Part shown: one piece after another, positions 37,453 to 46,503 of the stretch
How the letters are laid out: every line of letters begins with the position of its first letter
Position numbering within the stretch: the first letter of the stretch is position 1
From: Humidesulfovibrio sp.
GTDB taxonomy: Bacteria; Desulfobacterota; Desulfovibrionia; Desulfovibrionales; Desulfovibrionaceae
DNA length: 64,000 nt
Assembly: GCF_031082295.1 (NCBI RefSeq)
Contig: NZ_JAVHLD010000002.1
Coordinates: 199,867-263,866, forward strand
Direction: 5' to 3'
Translations under genes and position numbers: made by a program
The notes under the pieces: model-generated
The model's database searches: none
Seen by the model: the letters and a program-made list of their open reading frames with translations, nothing else
Told to the model about the DNA's origin: nothing

Positions 37453-38866
37453 CAAGGGCAAAAAGCGAGAAGACGGCGCGGAGGCCCTCGAACGGGCCTC
37501 CGCCGCTCTTTCGCGCAATGTCCCCCCCCAGAACCTGGAAGCCGAACAGGCGGTTCTCGGGGGGGTTTTTTTACGTAATTCGCTCTTCCACTCCCTGGTG
37601 GACCTCGTCACTTCCGACGATTTCTACTCCCCGGCCCACCGCATCATCTTCCGCGCCTTTGAGACCCTGAACGCCCAGAACGCTCCGGTTGACCTTATCA
37701 CCGTGAGCGAACAGCTCTCGCAGTCCGGTGACCTGGAAAGCGTTGGCGGGCCAGTGTATCTGGCCGAGTTGACGAACTCCCCCGTGAGCGCGGCCAACGC
37801 CATGCACCACGCGGCCATCGTGCGCGACAAGGCCGTTGCCCGCAGGCTCATCGAGGCCGCCAGTGACATCATCGGCAACTGCTACGAATCCCAGGACGTG
37901 GAAGGGCTTCTCGACCAGAGCGAGCAGGCCATCTTCAAGATCTCGGATGTGCGCAGCAAAACCACCATGCACTCCAGCAAGGACCTTGTAGTCCGGGTCT
38001 TCAAGGAGCTGCAGAAGCGCGTGGGTCGGCAGGCGCTGGTCACCGGCACCACCACCGGCTACGACAAGCTCGACGAGATGACCGCCGGCATGCAGAACTC
38101 CGACTTGATCATCGTCGCCGGCCGCCCCAGCATGGGCAAGACCGCGTTCGCCCTGAACCTGGCGCTGAACGCGGCCATCAAGGGCGAGACGCCCACGCCC
38201 ACAGCAATTTTCTCGCTGGAAATGTCCATGGACCAGATCATGATGCGTCTGCTGTGCTGCCAGGGCAAGGTGGACCTGGGCAGCCTGCGCCGCGGCTATC
38301 TGGAGGACAAGGACTGGGCCGACCTGTACGAGGCGGCCGATGTGCTCTCCAAGGCGCCGCTTTTCGTCGATGACACGGCTGCGCTCTCGACCATGGAGCT
38401 GCGCGCGCGCTGCCGCAGGCTCAAAAGCGAGCACAACCTGGGACTGGTGGTGGTGGACTACCTCCAGCTCATGCGCGCCAGCCGCGACATCGACTCCCGC
38501 GAACAGGAAATCTCAGACATTTCGCGCAACCTGAAGGCCTTGGCCAAGGAACTGAACATCCCGGTCATCGCGCTCTCGCAGCTCAACCGCAAGGTCGAGG
38601 AACGCAGCGACAAGCGCCCCATGCTTTCCGACCTTCGCGAATCCGGCGCCATCGAGCAGGACGCCGACGTCATCATGTTCATCTACCGCGATGAGGTCTA
38701 TAACAAGAAGGAAGGCAACCCCAAGGCGGGCGTGGCCGAGATCATCATCGGCAAGCAGAGAAACGGCCCCGTCGGCGAAGTCGAGTTGCACTTCCTGAAA
38801 AATTACAGTAGATTTGAAAACCTTACAGCTACGCCATATCCTTCGGAATATTTCCAGTCCAGCTGA
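37406..38866 (+). CDS. dnaB: replicative DNA helicase DnaB
   Basis: DnaB unwinds the replication fork as a hexamer. The 486-aa product has a Lys-rich N-terminal extension of about 35 residues, then VPPQNLEAEQAVLGGVFL, the helicase core with Walker A GRPSMGKTAFALN, Walker B LVVVDYLQLM, and LNRKVEERSDKRPMLSDLRESGAIEQDAD. The start at 37406 overlaps rplI by 47 bases and lacks a clear ribosome-binding site; a TTG at 37430 is an alternative. No intein is present. Confidence 0.95.
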   Translation: MDSRKKNPNLSSPRHNKGKKREDGAEALERASAALSRNVPPQNLEAEQAVLGGVFLRNSLFHSLVDLVTSDDFYSPAHRIIFRAFETLNAQNAPVDLITVSEQLSQSGDLESVGGPVYLAELTNSPVSAANAMHHAAIVRDKAVARRLIEAASDIIGNCYESQDVEGLLDQSEQAIFKISDVRSKTTMHSSKDLVVRVFKELQKRVGRQALVTGTTTGYDKLDEMTAGMQNSDLIIVAGRPSMGKTAFALNLALNAAIKGETPTPTAIFSLEMSMDQIMMRLLCCQGKVDLGSLRRGYLEDKDWADLYEAADVLSKAPLFVDDTAALSTMELRARCRRLKSEHNLGLVVVDYLQLMRASRDIDSREQEISDISRNLKALAKELNIPVIALSQLNRKVEERSDKRPMLSDLRESGAIEQDADVIMFIYRDEVYNKKEGNPKAGVAEIIIGKQRNGPVGEVELHFLKNYSRFENLTATPYPSEYFQSS

Positions 38867-38895
38867 CACGAAACACCGCGCCTGAGGGGGAGCAC

Positions 38896-40188
38896 ATGCA
38901 TTACGAAGCCGCAGAGGGCCTGGCCAAAGAATCCCTACGGAAACTGCAGACCGAGCGCCTCAAGCGCACCATCTCCACCTGCATGCGCTCCAGCTTCTAC
39001 GGTTCCCGCCTGGGCGCGCTGAACATCCGCCCTGAAGACTTCACCTCCCCAGACGACATCAGGAAGCTGCCCTTCACCACCAAGGACGACCTGCGCGGCA
39101 ACTACCCCTACGGCCTGCTCTGCCAGCCCATGGACCAGTATGTGCGCCTGCACGCCAGCAGCGGCACCACGGGCACGCCCACCGCGATTTTCTACACCCA
39201 GAACGACATCGATTCCTGGGCCGGGCTTGTCGCCCGCTGCATGTACGCCGTGGGCCTGCGCAAGGGCGACGTGTTCCAGAACATGAGCGGCTACGGCCTG
39301 TTCACCGGCGGGCTGGGCATCCATTACGGCGCCGAGCGCCTGGGCCTCCTGACCGTTCCCGCGGGCGCGGGCAACTCCAAGCGCCAAGTCAAGCTTCTGC
39401 GCGACTTCAACGTCTCCGGCATCCACATCATTCCGTCTTACGCCCTGCACTTCGCGAATTTCCTGAAGCAGGAAGGCATCGACCCCAAGAGCCTCAACTG
39501 GCGCATTGCGCTCATCGGCGCGGAGCCCCACACCGAGGAGATTCGCCAGCGCATTCAGGATCTTCTGGGCATCAAGGCCTACAACTCCTACGGCCTGACC
39601 GAGATGAACGGCCCGGGTGTGGCCTTTGAGTGCGAGAAGCAGGCGGGCATGCACCTCTGGGAAGACGCCTACATCGCCGAGATCATCGACCCCGAGACCG
39701 GCGAATGGGTCAAGGAGGGCGAGGTGGGCGAGTTGGTCATGACCACGCTCTGCCGCGACGGCATGCCCCTGCTGCGCTACCGCACGCGCGACCTCACCCG
39801 GTTCATCCCCGGCGACTGCGCCTGCGGCCGCACCCACAGGCGCATCGACCGCATCACCGGCCGCGCGGACGACATGCTCATCATCAAGGGCTGCAACATC
39901 TACCCCATGCAGATCGAACAGGCCCTCATGTCTCTGCCCGAGGTGGCGCAGAACTACCTCATCGAGCTCTTCAAGGAGGGCGAGATGGACCAACTGCGCA
40001 TCAAGGTGGAGATCAAGGACGAGTATTTCGTCGAGGACATGCGCGCACTGACCGCCTTGCAGAAGAAGATCGCCTCGCGCCTGCGCGACGAGGTCCTCGT
40101 CACGCCACGTGTGGAGCTCGTGCAGCACGACTCCATCCCCAAGAGCGAGGGCAAGGCCGTGCGCGTGGTTGACCTCAGGGACAAGTAA
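38896..40188 (+). CDS. paaK: phenylacetate-CoA ligase family protein PaaK
   Basis: An AMP-forming ligase that activates phenylacetate or similar aryl acids to the CoA thioester. The 430-aa protein has the P-loop SSGTTGTPTAIFYTQ, SYGLTEMNGPGVAFEC (adenylate site), YRTRDLTRF and the C-terminal IDRITGRADDMLIIKGCNIYP with the catalytic Lys region further on. In anaerobes such ligases often serve aromatic amino-acid oxidation with indolepyruvate oxidoreductase; no iorAB genes are adjacent here. The next gene starts inside its stop (TAATG). Confidence 0.93.
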   Translation: MHYEAAEGLAKESLRKLQTERLKRTISTCMRSSFYGSRLGALNIRPEDFTSPDDIRKLPFTTKDDLRGNYPYGLLCQPMDQYVRLHASSGTTGTPTAIFYTQNDIDSWAGLVARCMYAVGLRKGDVFQNMSGYGLFTGGLGIHYGAERLGLLTVPAGAGNSKRQVKLLRDFNVSGIHIIPSYALHFANFLKQEGIDPKSLNWRIALIGAEPHTEEIRQRIQDLLGIKAYNSYGLTEMNGPGVAFECEKQAGMHLWEDAYIAEIIDPETGEWVKEGEVGELVMTTLCRDGMPLLRYRTRDLTRFIPGDCACGRTHRRIDRITGRADDMLIIKGCNIYPMQIEQALMSLPEVAQNYLIELFKEGEMDQLRIKVEIKDEYFVEDMRALTALQKKIASRLRDEVLVTPRVELVQHDSIPKSEGKAVRVVDLRDK

Positions 40189-40691
40189 TGGACCTGCTCT
40201 GGGGCCTCAGCGTCGGCCTCGTCCTGTTCTGCTTCCTCTGGCTCAACCTGCTTTCCCTGCCGGGCAACTGGCTCATGCTGTCCATCCTCGCCCTGGCGGC
40301 GTGGATCGTCCCGGAAGGCCGCATCGACTGGAGCTTCGTGGGCTACATGGCAGCTCTGGCCCTGCTGGGCGAGGTGCTGGAGATCGCAGCCCAGGTCATT
40401 GGCGGCAAGAAGCACGGGGCCAGCAAGGCGGGCAACCTGGGCGGCATCGTGGGCAGCATCGGCGGGGCCATCCTGGGTGTGCCCTTCGGCCTTGGCCTGG
40501 GCAGCCTGGTGGGCGCGTTGCTCGGCGCCTGGGTCGGTTGTTTCGTTGTCGAGCGCCTGCGCCACCCTGACCCCACCGCCGCCTCCGCGGCCGCCTGGGG
40601 CGTCTTTTGGGGCCGCAGTTTCGGCCTTGTGGGCAAGCTGGCCATAGGGGCCACCATCATCGTCATGAGCATCAGCCGGTTCGTGGCCTAG
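40188..40691 (+). CDS. DUF456 family membrane protein
   Basis: A 167-aa hydrophobic protein with helices at about residues 3-25, 28-42, 48-64 and a Gly-rich stretch (GNLGGIVGSIGGAILGVPFG) that characterises DUF456, followed by a last helix near the C-terminus. Function unknown. The ATG shares one base with the paaK stop, so it is translationally coupled. Confidence 0.85.
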   Translation: MDLLWGLSVGLVLFCFLWLNLLSLPGNWLMLSILALAAWIVPEGRIDWSFVGYMAALALLGEVLEIAAQVIGGKKHGASKAGNLGGIVGSIGGAILGVPFGLGLGSLVGALLGAWVGCFVVERLRHPDPTAASAAAWGVFWGRSFGLVGKLAIGATIIVMSISRFVA

Positions 40692-40728
40692 CGCCCGCGC
40701 CGAACATATTCACGCCAAGGAGTTCGCC

Positions 40729-42165
40729 ATGTCCTTCCCCACCTACCGTGGTCATATGCAATACGTTTGTCTCGGCTGCGGCGCCACCTACGACATCGGC
40801 GAACTGCACTACACCTGCCCCCAGTGCAGCGGCGTGTTCGTGCTGCGCGACCTGAATTTCGACCAGCTCAAGAAGACCTCCGGGGCCGAGTGGCGCAAGA
40901 TCTTCGACGAGCGCGCCGCCAGCAAGATACCCGCCCTGCGCGGCATCTTCCGCTTCTACGAGCTCATGGCCCCCGTGCTGGAGCAGGAGGACATCCTGTA
41001 CCTAGGCGAGGGCAACACCCCGCTGGTGGACTCCCCCCCGGCCCTGCGCGCCGAACTGGGCCTCAAGACCGTGTACAAGAACGACGGCCAGAACCCCAGC
41101 GCGTCCTTCAAGGACCGTGGCATGGCCTGCGCCTTCAGCTTCCTGAAGAGCCTCATCCGCACCCAGGGCTGGACCGAGGTCCTGGCCATCTGCGCGAGCA
41201 CCGGCGACACCTCGGCCTCGGCCGCGCTGTACGCCTCCTACGTTGGCGGAGCGGTAAAAAGCGCGGTGATCCTGCCCGCGGGCAAGGTCACGCCGCAGCA
41301 GCTCGCCCAGCCCCTGGGCAGCGGCGCCGTGGTGCTCGAGGTCCCCGGCGTGTTCGACGACTGCATGAAGGTGGTCGAGCACCTGGCCGACAACTACCGC
41401 GTGGCCCTTCTCAACTCCAAGAACGCCTGGCGCATCCTGGGCCAGGAGTCCTACGCCTTCGAGGTGGCCCAGTGGTACGACTGGGACATGAGCGGCAAGT
41501 GCGTGTTCGTGCCCATCGGCAACGCAGGCAACATCACCGCCATCATGGGCGGCTTCCTCAAGCTGTACGAACTTGGCATCATCACCGCCCTGCCACGCGT
41601 CTTCGGCGTGCAGTCGCACCACGCCGACCCGGTGTACCGCTACTACGCGGCAGACGCCAAGACCCGCGAGTACAAGCCCGTCACGGTCAGCGCCAGCGTG
41701 GCCCAGGCGGCCATGATCGGCAACCCGGTGAGCTTCCCCCGCGTGCGCCATTTCGCCGAAAAGTTCGAGGCCATCGGCGGCACCGGCTCCTTCCAGGTGG
41801 TCCAGGTCACCGAGCAGCAGATCATGGACTCCATGATCCAGGCCAACCGCTTTGGTCACATCGCCTGCACCCAGGGCGGGGAATGCCTGGCCGGCGCCAA
41901 GCGCGCGCTGGAGCTCGGCCTGGTGAACGCCGAGGACACCGTGGTGCTCGACGCCACGGCGCACCACCTGAAGTTTATCGGCTTTCAGGAAATGTATTTC
42001 GAGAACAGCTTCCCGGCGGAGTTCGGCGTCACGCCCAAGCCGGAGCTGGCCAACCGGCCCGAGCTCATCATCACCCAGGGCGACAAGGATCGCCTGTCCG
42101 ACAAGGACTACGTGGTGCAGGCCGCCGACAACGTGGTCGCCCGCCTTGGCCTGGCCAAGAAATAG
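40729..42165 (+). CDS. thrC: threonine synthase ThrC
   Basis: ThrC converts O-phosphohomoserine to threonine with PLP. The 478-aa protein begins with a four-cysteine zinc ribbon (CLGCGATYDIGELHYTCPQC), then GEGNTPLVDSP and the PLP lysine in NPSASFKDRGMA. ASTGDTSASAALYASY and PIGNAGNITAIMGGFLK bind the phosphate. The ribosome-binding site AAGGAG is nine bases upstream. thrB and hom are not adjacent. Confidence 0.95.
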   Translation: MSFPTYRGHMQYVCLGCGATYDIGELHYTCPQCSGVFVLRDLNFDQLKKTSGAEWRKIFDERAASKIPALRGIFRFYELMAPVLEQEDILYLGEGNTPLVDSPPALRAELGLKTVYKNDGQNPSASFKDRGMACAFSFLKSLIRTQGWTEVLAICASTGDTSASAALYASYVGGAVKSAVILPAGKVTPQQLAQPLGSGAVVLEVPGVFDDCMKVVEHLADNYRVALLNSKNAWRILGQESYAFEVAQWYDWDMSGKCVFVPIGNAGNITAIMGGFLKLYELGIITALPRVFGVQSHHADPVYRYYAADAKTREYKPVTVSASVAQAAMIGNPVSFPRVRHFAEKFEAIGGTGSFQVVQVTEQQIMDSMIQANRFGHIACTQGGECLAGAKRALELGLVNAEDTVVLDATAHHLKFIGFQEMYFENSFPAEFGVTPKPELANRPELIITQGDKDRLSDKDYVVQAADNVVARLGLAKK

Positions 42166-42168
42166 CCT

Positions 42169-42936
42169 GTGCTGGATTCCCCCGAGCACGACGTGCCGAA
42201 AAAAGACCGCGCGGACAGGATGATCGCCCAGCAGGGGCTGGCCGAATCCAAGGAAGTGGCCATGCGGCTCATCATGGCCGGGGCGGCGCATTACCTGAAG
42301 GACGGGCAGAAGGTCCCCGTGGACTCGCCAGGGCAACAATTTCCCGAGGACACGGAGTTCAGCCTGCGCGGGCAGGACCGCTTCGTCAGCCGGGGCGGCT
42401 ACAAGCTGCTCACGGCCATCGAGACCCTGGGCTTCAACCCCTCTGGCAAGACCTGCCTGGACGCGGGCGCGTCCACCGGCGGCTTCACCGACTGCCTGCT
42501 GCAGTTCGGCGCGACGCGCGTCTACGCTGCGGACGTGGGCTACGGGCAGCTTAGCTGGAAGCTCCGTAGCGATCCGCGCGTGGTGGTGCTGGAGCGGCTG
42601 AACCTGCGTGAGCCGCCCCAGGAACTCTTTCCCGAGCGACTGGACGTGCTTACCGCCGACGTCTCCTTCATCTCGCTCACGGCCATCCTGCCGGGCTGCC
42701 TGGCGCTCTTGAAGCCCACGTGCGAGCTGGTGCTGCTGGTGAAGCCGCAGTTCGAGCTTCCCGCCGGGCGCACGGACCGGGGCGTGGTGCGCGAGGAGGC
42801 CGACCGCCAGGAGGCCGTGGACGGGGTCGTCGCCTTCTGCCGGGACACGCTGGGCTTGACGCATGTCGGCACCGCGCCTTCCACCCTGCTCGGCCCCAAG
42901 GGCAACCAGGAATTCCTGGCCTATTTCAAGCGCTGA
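42169..42936 (+). CDS. tlyA: TlyA family rRNA (cytidine-2'-O)-methyltransferase
   Basis: A 255-aa protein with an N-terminal S4 RNA-binding domain and a Rossmann methyltransferase domain. RFVSRGGYKLLTAIE, DAGASTGGFTDCLLQ (SAM site), LTADVSFISL and LLVKPQFEL supply the conserved Lys-Asp-Lys catalytic residues. TlyA methylates 16S/23S rRNA and was once called hemolysin. The GTG at 42169 is given; the GTG at 42193 (VPKKDRAD) matches the usual family start better and is a real alternative. It lies three bases after thrC. Confidence 0.92.
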   Translation: MLDSPEHDVPKKDRADRMIAQQGLAESKEVAMRLIMAGAAHYLKDGQKVPVDSPGQQFPEDTEFSLRGQDRFVSRGGYKLLTAIETLGFNPSGKTCLDAGASTGGFTDCLLQFGATRVYAADVGYGQLSWKLRSDPRVVVLERLNLREPPQELFPERLDVLTADVSFISLTAILPGCLALLKPTCELVLLVKPQFELPAGRTDRGVVREEADRQEAVDGVVAFCRDTLGLTHVGTAPSTLLGPKGNQEFLAYFKR

Positions 42937-43176
42937 GCCTCAACACATCTTCTGTCCGGCAACCGTCATCGCGCTTGGATCCGTGATGACGGCGCCGTTC
43001 TGCGCCCCGGCGACTAGGCACGGGGATTGCTCCCTTGTGCGCATCGGGACGGCCACTCCCCTTGACTTGAAACGCGCTCTTGCCCAATGTGTCAGATATG
43101 GTTGCCAGTATCGACGACCATGAGCCGCTTTCGCCAAGAAGCGGGCGAGACGTGCCAACCTCAACCCCGAAGCGCC

Positions 43177-46100
43177 ATGACAACCACCCAAGACTCCATC
43201 GCGTCCAAGGCAAAGGAAGTTGCTCGCGCCGCCATGCGCCCCAGGTTCGTGCGCTACGGCCTGTCAACCGTTGTTGCGCTCCTGCTTCTGTTCGGACTTC
43301 TCGGGTACTTCTGGCTTCCCGGCTTCGCCAAGGCGAAGCTTGAGGCGCTGCTGAGCGACGAGTTCGGTCGTCCGGTTCACGTCGAGCGCATCGAAGTGTC
43401 GCCCTACACACTCTCGGCCGCCATCAACGGGTTCTCCATCAGCCAGGCCAACGGCACGGAGGCCCCGCTTTTCGGCTTTGACCGCCTCTACGTGGACATC
43501 TCCTCCCTGAGCCTGGCGCGCGGCATTCCGGTGGTCAGCGAGGTGCGCCTGTCCGGCCTCAAGCTGCATCTCATCCGCGAGGCCTCAGGCCGGTACAACA
43601 TCTCCGACCTGCTGGACAAATGGCTCGCCGGGCCACCAGAGCCCAGCACCCCGCCCAGCCCCACGCCGGAATTCTCGGTGTCGAACATCACGCTGGAGGG
43701 CGGGTCCGTGGTCTTCGAGGATCAACTCCAAAAAGGCCGCCAGGAGGTCACGGAGATCAACCTGGGCATCCCCTTCGTGGCCAATACCTCGGGCGCGGTG
43801 CAGAGCGACGTGCTGCCGAGCTTCGCGGCCAAGGTCAATGGAGCGCCCATCGCCCTGACGGGAAAATTGCGGCCTTTCGCACCGGGCAAGGACGCTGCGG
43901 TTGAATTCAAAATCAATGATTTCGACCTAATGCGTGTATTCCACTATGCCCCGCCAGATATGCCGGCACAACTGGAATCCGCGAAGCTCGACACCGACCT
44001 CATGGTCGAGTTCGTCCAGGAGGGCAAGGATTCACGCGTTCGTGTGAGAGGCGTGGCAACGCTGCGCGAGATCGCGCTGATCCGCGCCCAGCCCGGCGGA
44101 CCGAGGCTGCGCCTCACGGTGGGCAAGACCAGCCTGAAGCTTGACGAGGCGACCCTGGCCGGACTGGTCCGCGCCAAGTTCGGCGTCACGGACCTGGCCC
44201 TGGCCAAGGCTGGCGACAAGCAGCCGTTCCTGGGCTTCGCCGAACTGGATGTCAACGGCATCAGCGTCTCCAAGTCCGAACGCCAAGCCACCGTGGATGA
44301 GGTTCGGCTGAGCAAGCCCTTTGGCGTTGCCCGCAGGCTGGCCAACGGCACGCTGGACATCCAGGCGGCCATTGCCGCGCCGGGAGCCCCGGCCAAGACC
44401 CCTGGCAAGGCCGTCGCGAAGCAGGCCTCCAAGCCCGCACAAAACGCCAAGGCGGCGGCCTCCCCTGCGGCCTGGAAATGGCAGGTCAAACGCATCGCCG
44501 TTGCCGACGGCACCTTGCGCTACTCCGACGAGACACTGCCCAAGGTCCGCCCCCTTGTGGCCGCGGACCTGGCCCTTGGGCTCGACGGCCTGGCCAGCGG
44601 CGCCGGTCAGACGGCCAAGCTGGACTTCTCCACGCGCATCAACGAGCACGGCAGCGTCAAGATCGCGGGCACGGTACAGCCCGAGCCTGTTCGCGCCGAT
44701 CTGGACCTGGGCCTGAGCCAGGTCGACCTCGTGGCCCTGCAGGGCTGGTTCACCGGCGACCTCAACGCGGTGCTGACCAGGGGCGACGTCTCGGTCAAGG
44801 GCAACCTCAAGGTGGGCGACCCGGACACCTCCTTCACGGGTGAGGTGGCCCTCATCGACCTCAACGTGCTCGACAAGGTCAACTCGACAGACCTGCTGCG
44901 CTGGCGCAGCCTCAAGCTTTCCGGCCTGTCAGCAGGAACCTCCCCGCTTCGGTTCGGCGTGGACGAGGTGGCGCTCTCCAGCTTCTTCGCACGACTGCTG
45001 CTGACTCCCGAGGGGCGCCTCAACCTGCAGGACGTGGTACGCAAGGAACCCCCGGCCAAGCAGGACCAACCCGGCAAGGGCGACAAGCCCGCGCAGGCCG
45101 AAAAGACCGAGCCGAGCGCCAAGTCCGCCAAGCCCTCGCCCAACATGACTGTTGCCGGAGCGGCACCCCCGGCGGCCAAGACCGAAACCGGCTCGCAACA
45201 GCCAGGCCCGCAGATCCGCATCGGGAGGATCGTCCTGAGCGGCGGCAACATCAACTTCACCGACCGCTTCATCAAGCCCAACTACACGGCCAACCTGACG
45301 GACCTGAGCGGCCGCATCGGGAAGCTTTCCGCTGGCACGCCAACGGAAGTTGCCATCAAGGGCAAGATAGACCGCACCGCGCCACTTGAAATCAGCGGCA
45401 AGATGGACCCGCTGAGCAAGCCTCTCAGCCTGGATATCCAGGCCAAGGCCAAGGGCATCGAGATGTCGACCTTCAGTCCCTATTCCGGGCGGCACATCGG
45501 CTACGCCATCCAGAAGGGCAAGCTCTCCGTTGACGTGCACTACATGGTGGAGAAGGACGCCCTCAAGGCCGAGAACAACATCTTCCTCGACCAGCTGACC
45601 ATCGGCGACAAGGTGGACAGCCCCGACGCCATGTCCATTCCCATCAACCTGGTGCTGGCCCTGCTCAAGAACTCCAAGGGCGAGATCGACATCAACCTGC
45701 CCATCCAGGGCTCGCTGAACGATCCCCAGTTCAGCCTGGGCGGCGTCATCGCCAAGGTGATCCTGAACCTCATCGTCAAGGCGGCCACTTCGCCGTTTAC
45801 GCTCCTGGCCTCCATGTTCGGCGGCGGTGAGGAACTGTCCTACATCACCTTTGAGCCTGGACAGTCCACCCTGCCCCCGGCTGCGGAGAAGTCCCTGCAG
45901 ACGCTGGCCAAGGCGCTCAGCGAGCGCGAGGCGCTGAAAATCGAGGTGACGGGCGTTGCGGACCCGGCGCTGGAGCAGGAAGGGCTCAAGCGAGCCATCC
46001 TTGATCGCCGCGTGAGGTCCGCGAAGGCCACGGAAATGGCGCGCCGGGGGAAGGCCAGCGGAGGTCTGTCCGATGTCACCGTGACGGAGGAGGAGTACCC

Positions 46101-46395
46101 GCGCTATCTGGAGCGGGTGTACAAGGCCGCAGACATCAAGAAGCCGCGCAACCTCATCGGAATGGCCAAGGGCCTGCCCCCGGAGCAAATGGAGGCCCTG
46201 CTGCTGAGCAACATCCAGGCCACCCCAGACGACCTGACCAGACTGGCCAAGGACCGGGGCGTTGCAGTGCAGGCCTGGCTGGTGGAAAAGGGCGGCATAG
46301 ACCAGGGCCGGGTGTTCCTGCTGGCGCCAAAGACCGGCGGCGCTGCCCCCAAGGGCGTTCCGGCTGGCGGGCGTGTCGACTTCACCCTGAGATAG
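43177..46395 (+). CDS. AsmA-like protein with DUF748
   Basis: A very large (1072 aa) envelope protein. One N-terminal membrane helix (about residues 28-50, VALLLLFGLLGYFWLP) is followed by a periplasmic beta-rich region with DUF748/AsmA features (SVSNITLEGGSVVFED; RIVLSGGNINFTDRFIKPNY; IDINLPIQGSLNDPQFSLGG). Two Ala/Pro/Lys-rich linkers break the domains, at about residues 400-430 and 620-675. The end includes FEPGQSTLPPAAEKSLQTLAKAL, reminiscent of an OmpA-like start. AsmA relatives are thought to move lipids between membranes. The start is uncertain; no good ribosome-binding site. From 42937 to 43176 nothing else is recognised. Confidence 0.85.
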   Translation: MTTTQDSIASKAKEVARAAMRPRFVRYGLSTVVALLLLFGLLGYFWLPGFAKAKLEALLSDEFGRPVHVERIEVSPYTLSAAINGFSISQANGTEAPLFGFDRLYVDISSLSLARGIPVVSEVRLSGLKLHLIREASGRYNISDLLDKWLAGPPEPSTPPSPTPEFSVSNITLEGGSVVFEDQLQKGRQEVTEINLGIPFVANTSGAVQSDVLPSFAAKVNGAPIALTGKLRPFAPGKDAAVEFKINDFDLMRVFHYAPPDMPAQLESAKLDTDLMVEFVQEGKDSRVRVRGVATLREIALIRAQPGGPRLRLTVGKTSLKLDEATLAGLVRAKFGVTDLALAKAGDKQPFLGFAELDVNGISVSKSERQATVDEVRLSKPFGVARRLANGTLDIQAAIAAPGAPAKTPGKAVAKQASKPAQNAKAAASPAAWKWQVKRIAVADGTLRYSDETLPKVRPLVAADLALGLDGLASGAGQTAKLDFSTRINEHGSVKIAGTVQPEPVRADLDLGLSQVDLVALQGWFTGDLNAVLTRGDVSVKGNLKVGDPDTSFTGEVALIDLNVLDKVNSTDLLRWRSLKLSGLSAGTSPLRFGVDEVALSSFFARLLLTPEGRLNLQDVVRKEPPAKQDQPGKGDKPAQAEKTEPSAKSAKPSPNMTVAGAAPPAAKTETGSQQPGPQIRIGRIVLSGGNINFTDRFIKPNYTANLTDLSGRIGKLSAGTPTEVAIKGKIDRTAPLEISGKMDPLSKPLSLDIQAKAKGIEMSTFSPYSGRHIGYAIQKGKLSVDVHYMVEKDALKAENNIFLDQLTIGDKVDSPDAMSIPINLVLALLKNSKGEIDINLPIQGSLNDPQFSLGGVIAKVILNLIVKAATSPFTLLASMFGGGEELSYITFEPGQSTLPPAAEKSLQTLAKALSEREALKIEVTGVADPALEQEGLKRAILDRRVRSAKATEMARRGKASGGLSDVTVTEEEYPRYLERVYKAADIKKPRNLIGMAKGLPPEQMEALLLSNIQATPDDLTRLAKDRGVAVQAWLVEKGGIDQGRVFLLAPKTGGAAPKGVPAGGRVDFTLR

Positions 46396-46433
46396 CCTGA
46401 CAACGCCGCCTGACTCCAGGCGTGCCAACAAGC

Positions 46434-46471
46434 AAAAGGCCGGAACTGGTGTCGCCAGTCCCGGCCTTTTT
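46434..46471 (+). terminator. terminator between DUF748 gene and metG, probably bidirectional
   Basis: AAAAGGCCGG and CCGGCCTTTT close over an inner ACTGG/CCAGT stem with one mismatch, with T-runs in both directions. It separates two convergent genes. Confidence 0.85.
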
Positions 46472-46503
46472 GCCGTTATCGATGGTGCGCGTTGGCGCCT
46501 GCC

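Noticed and set aside
42937..43176. Promoter TTGACT near 43060 for the DUF748 gene
   Set aside because: No acceptable -10 at proper spacing; left unassigned.
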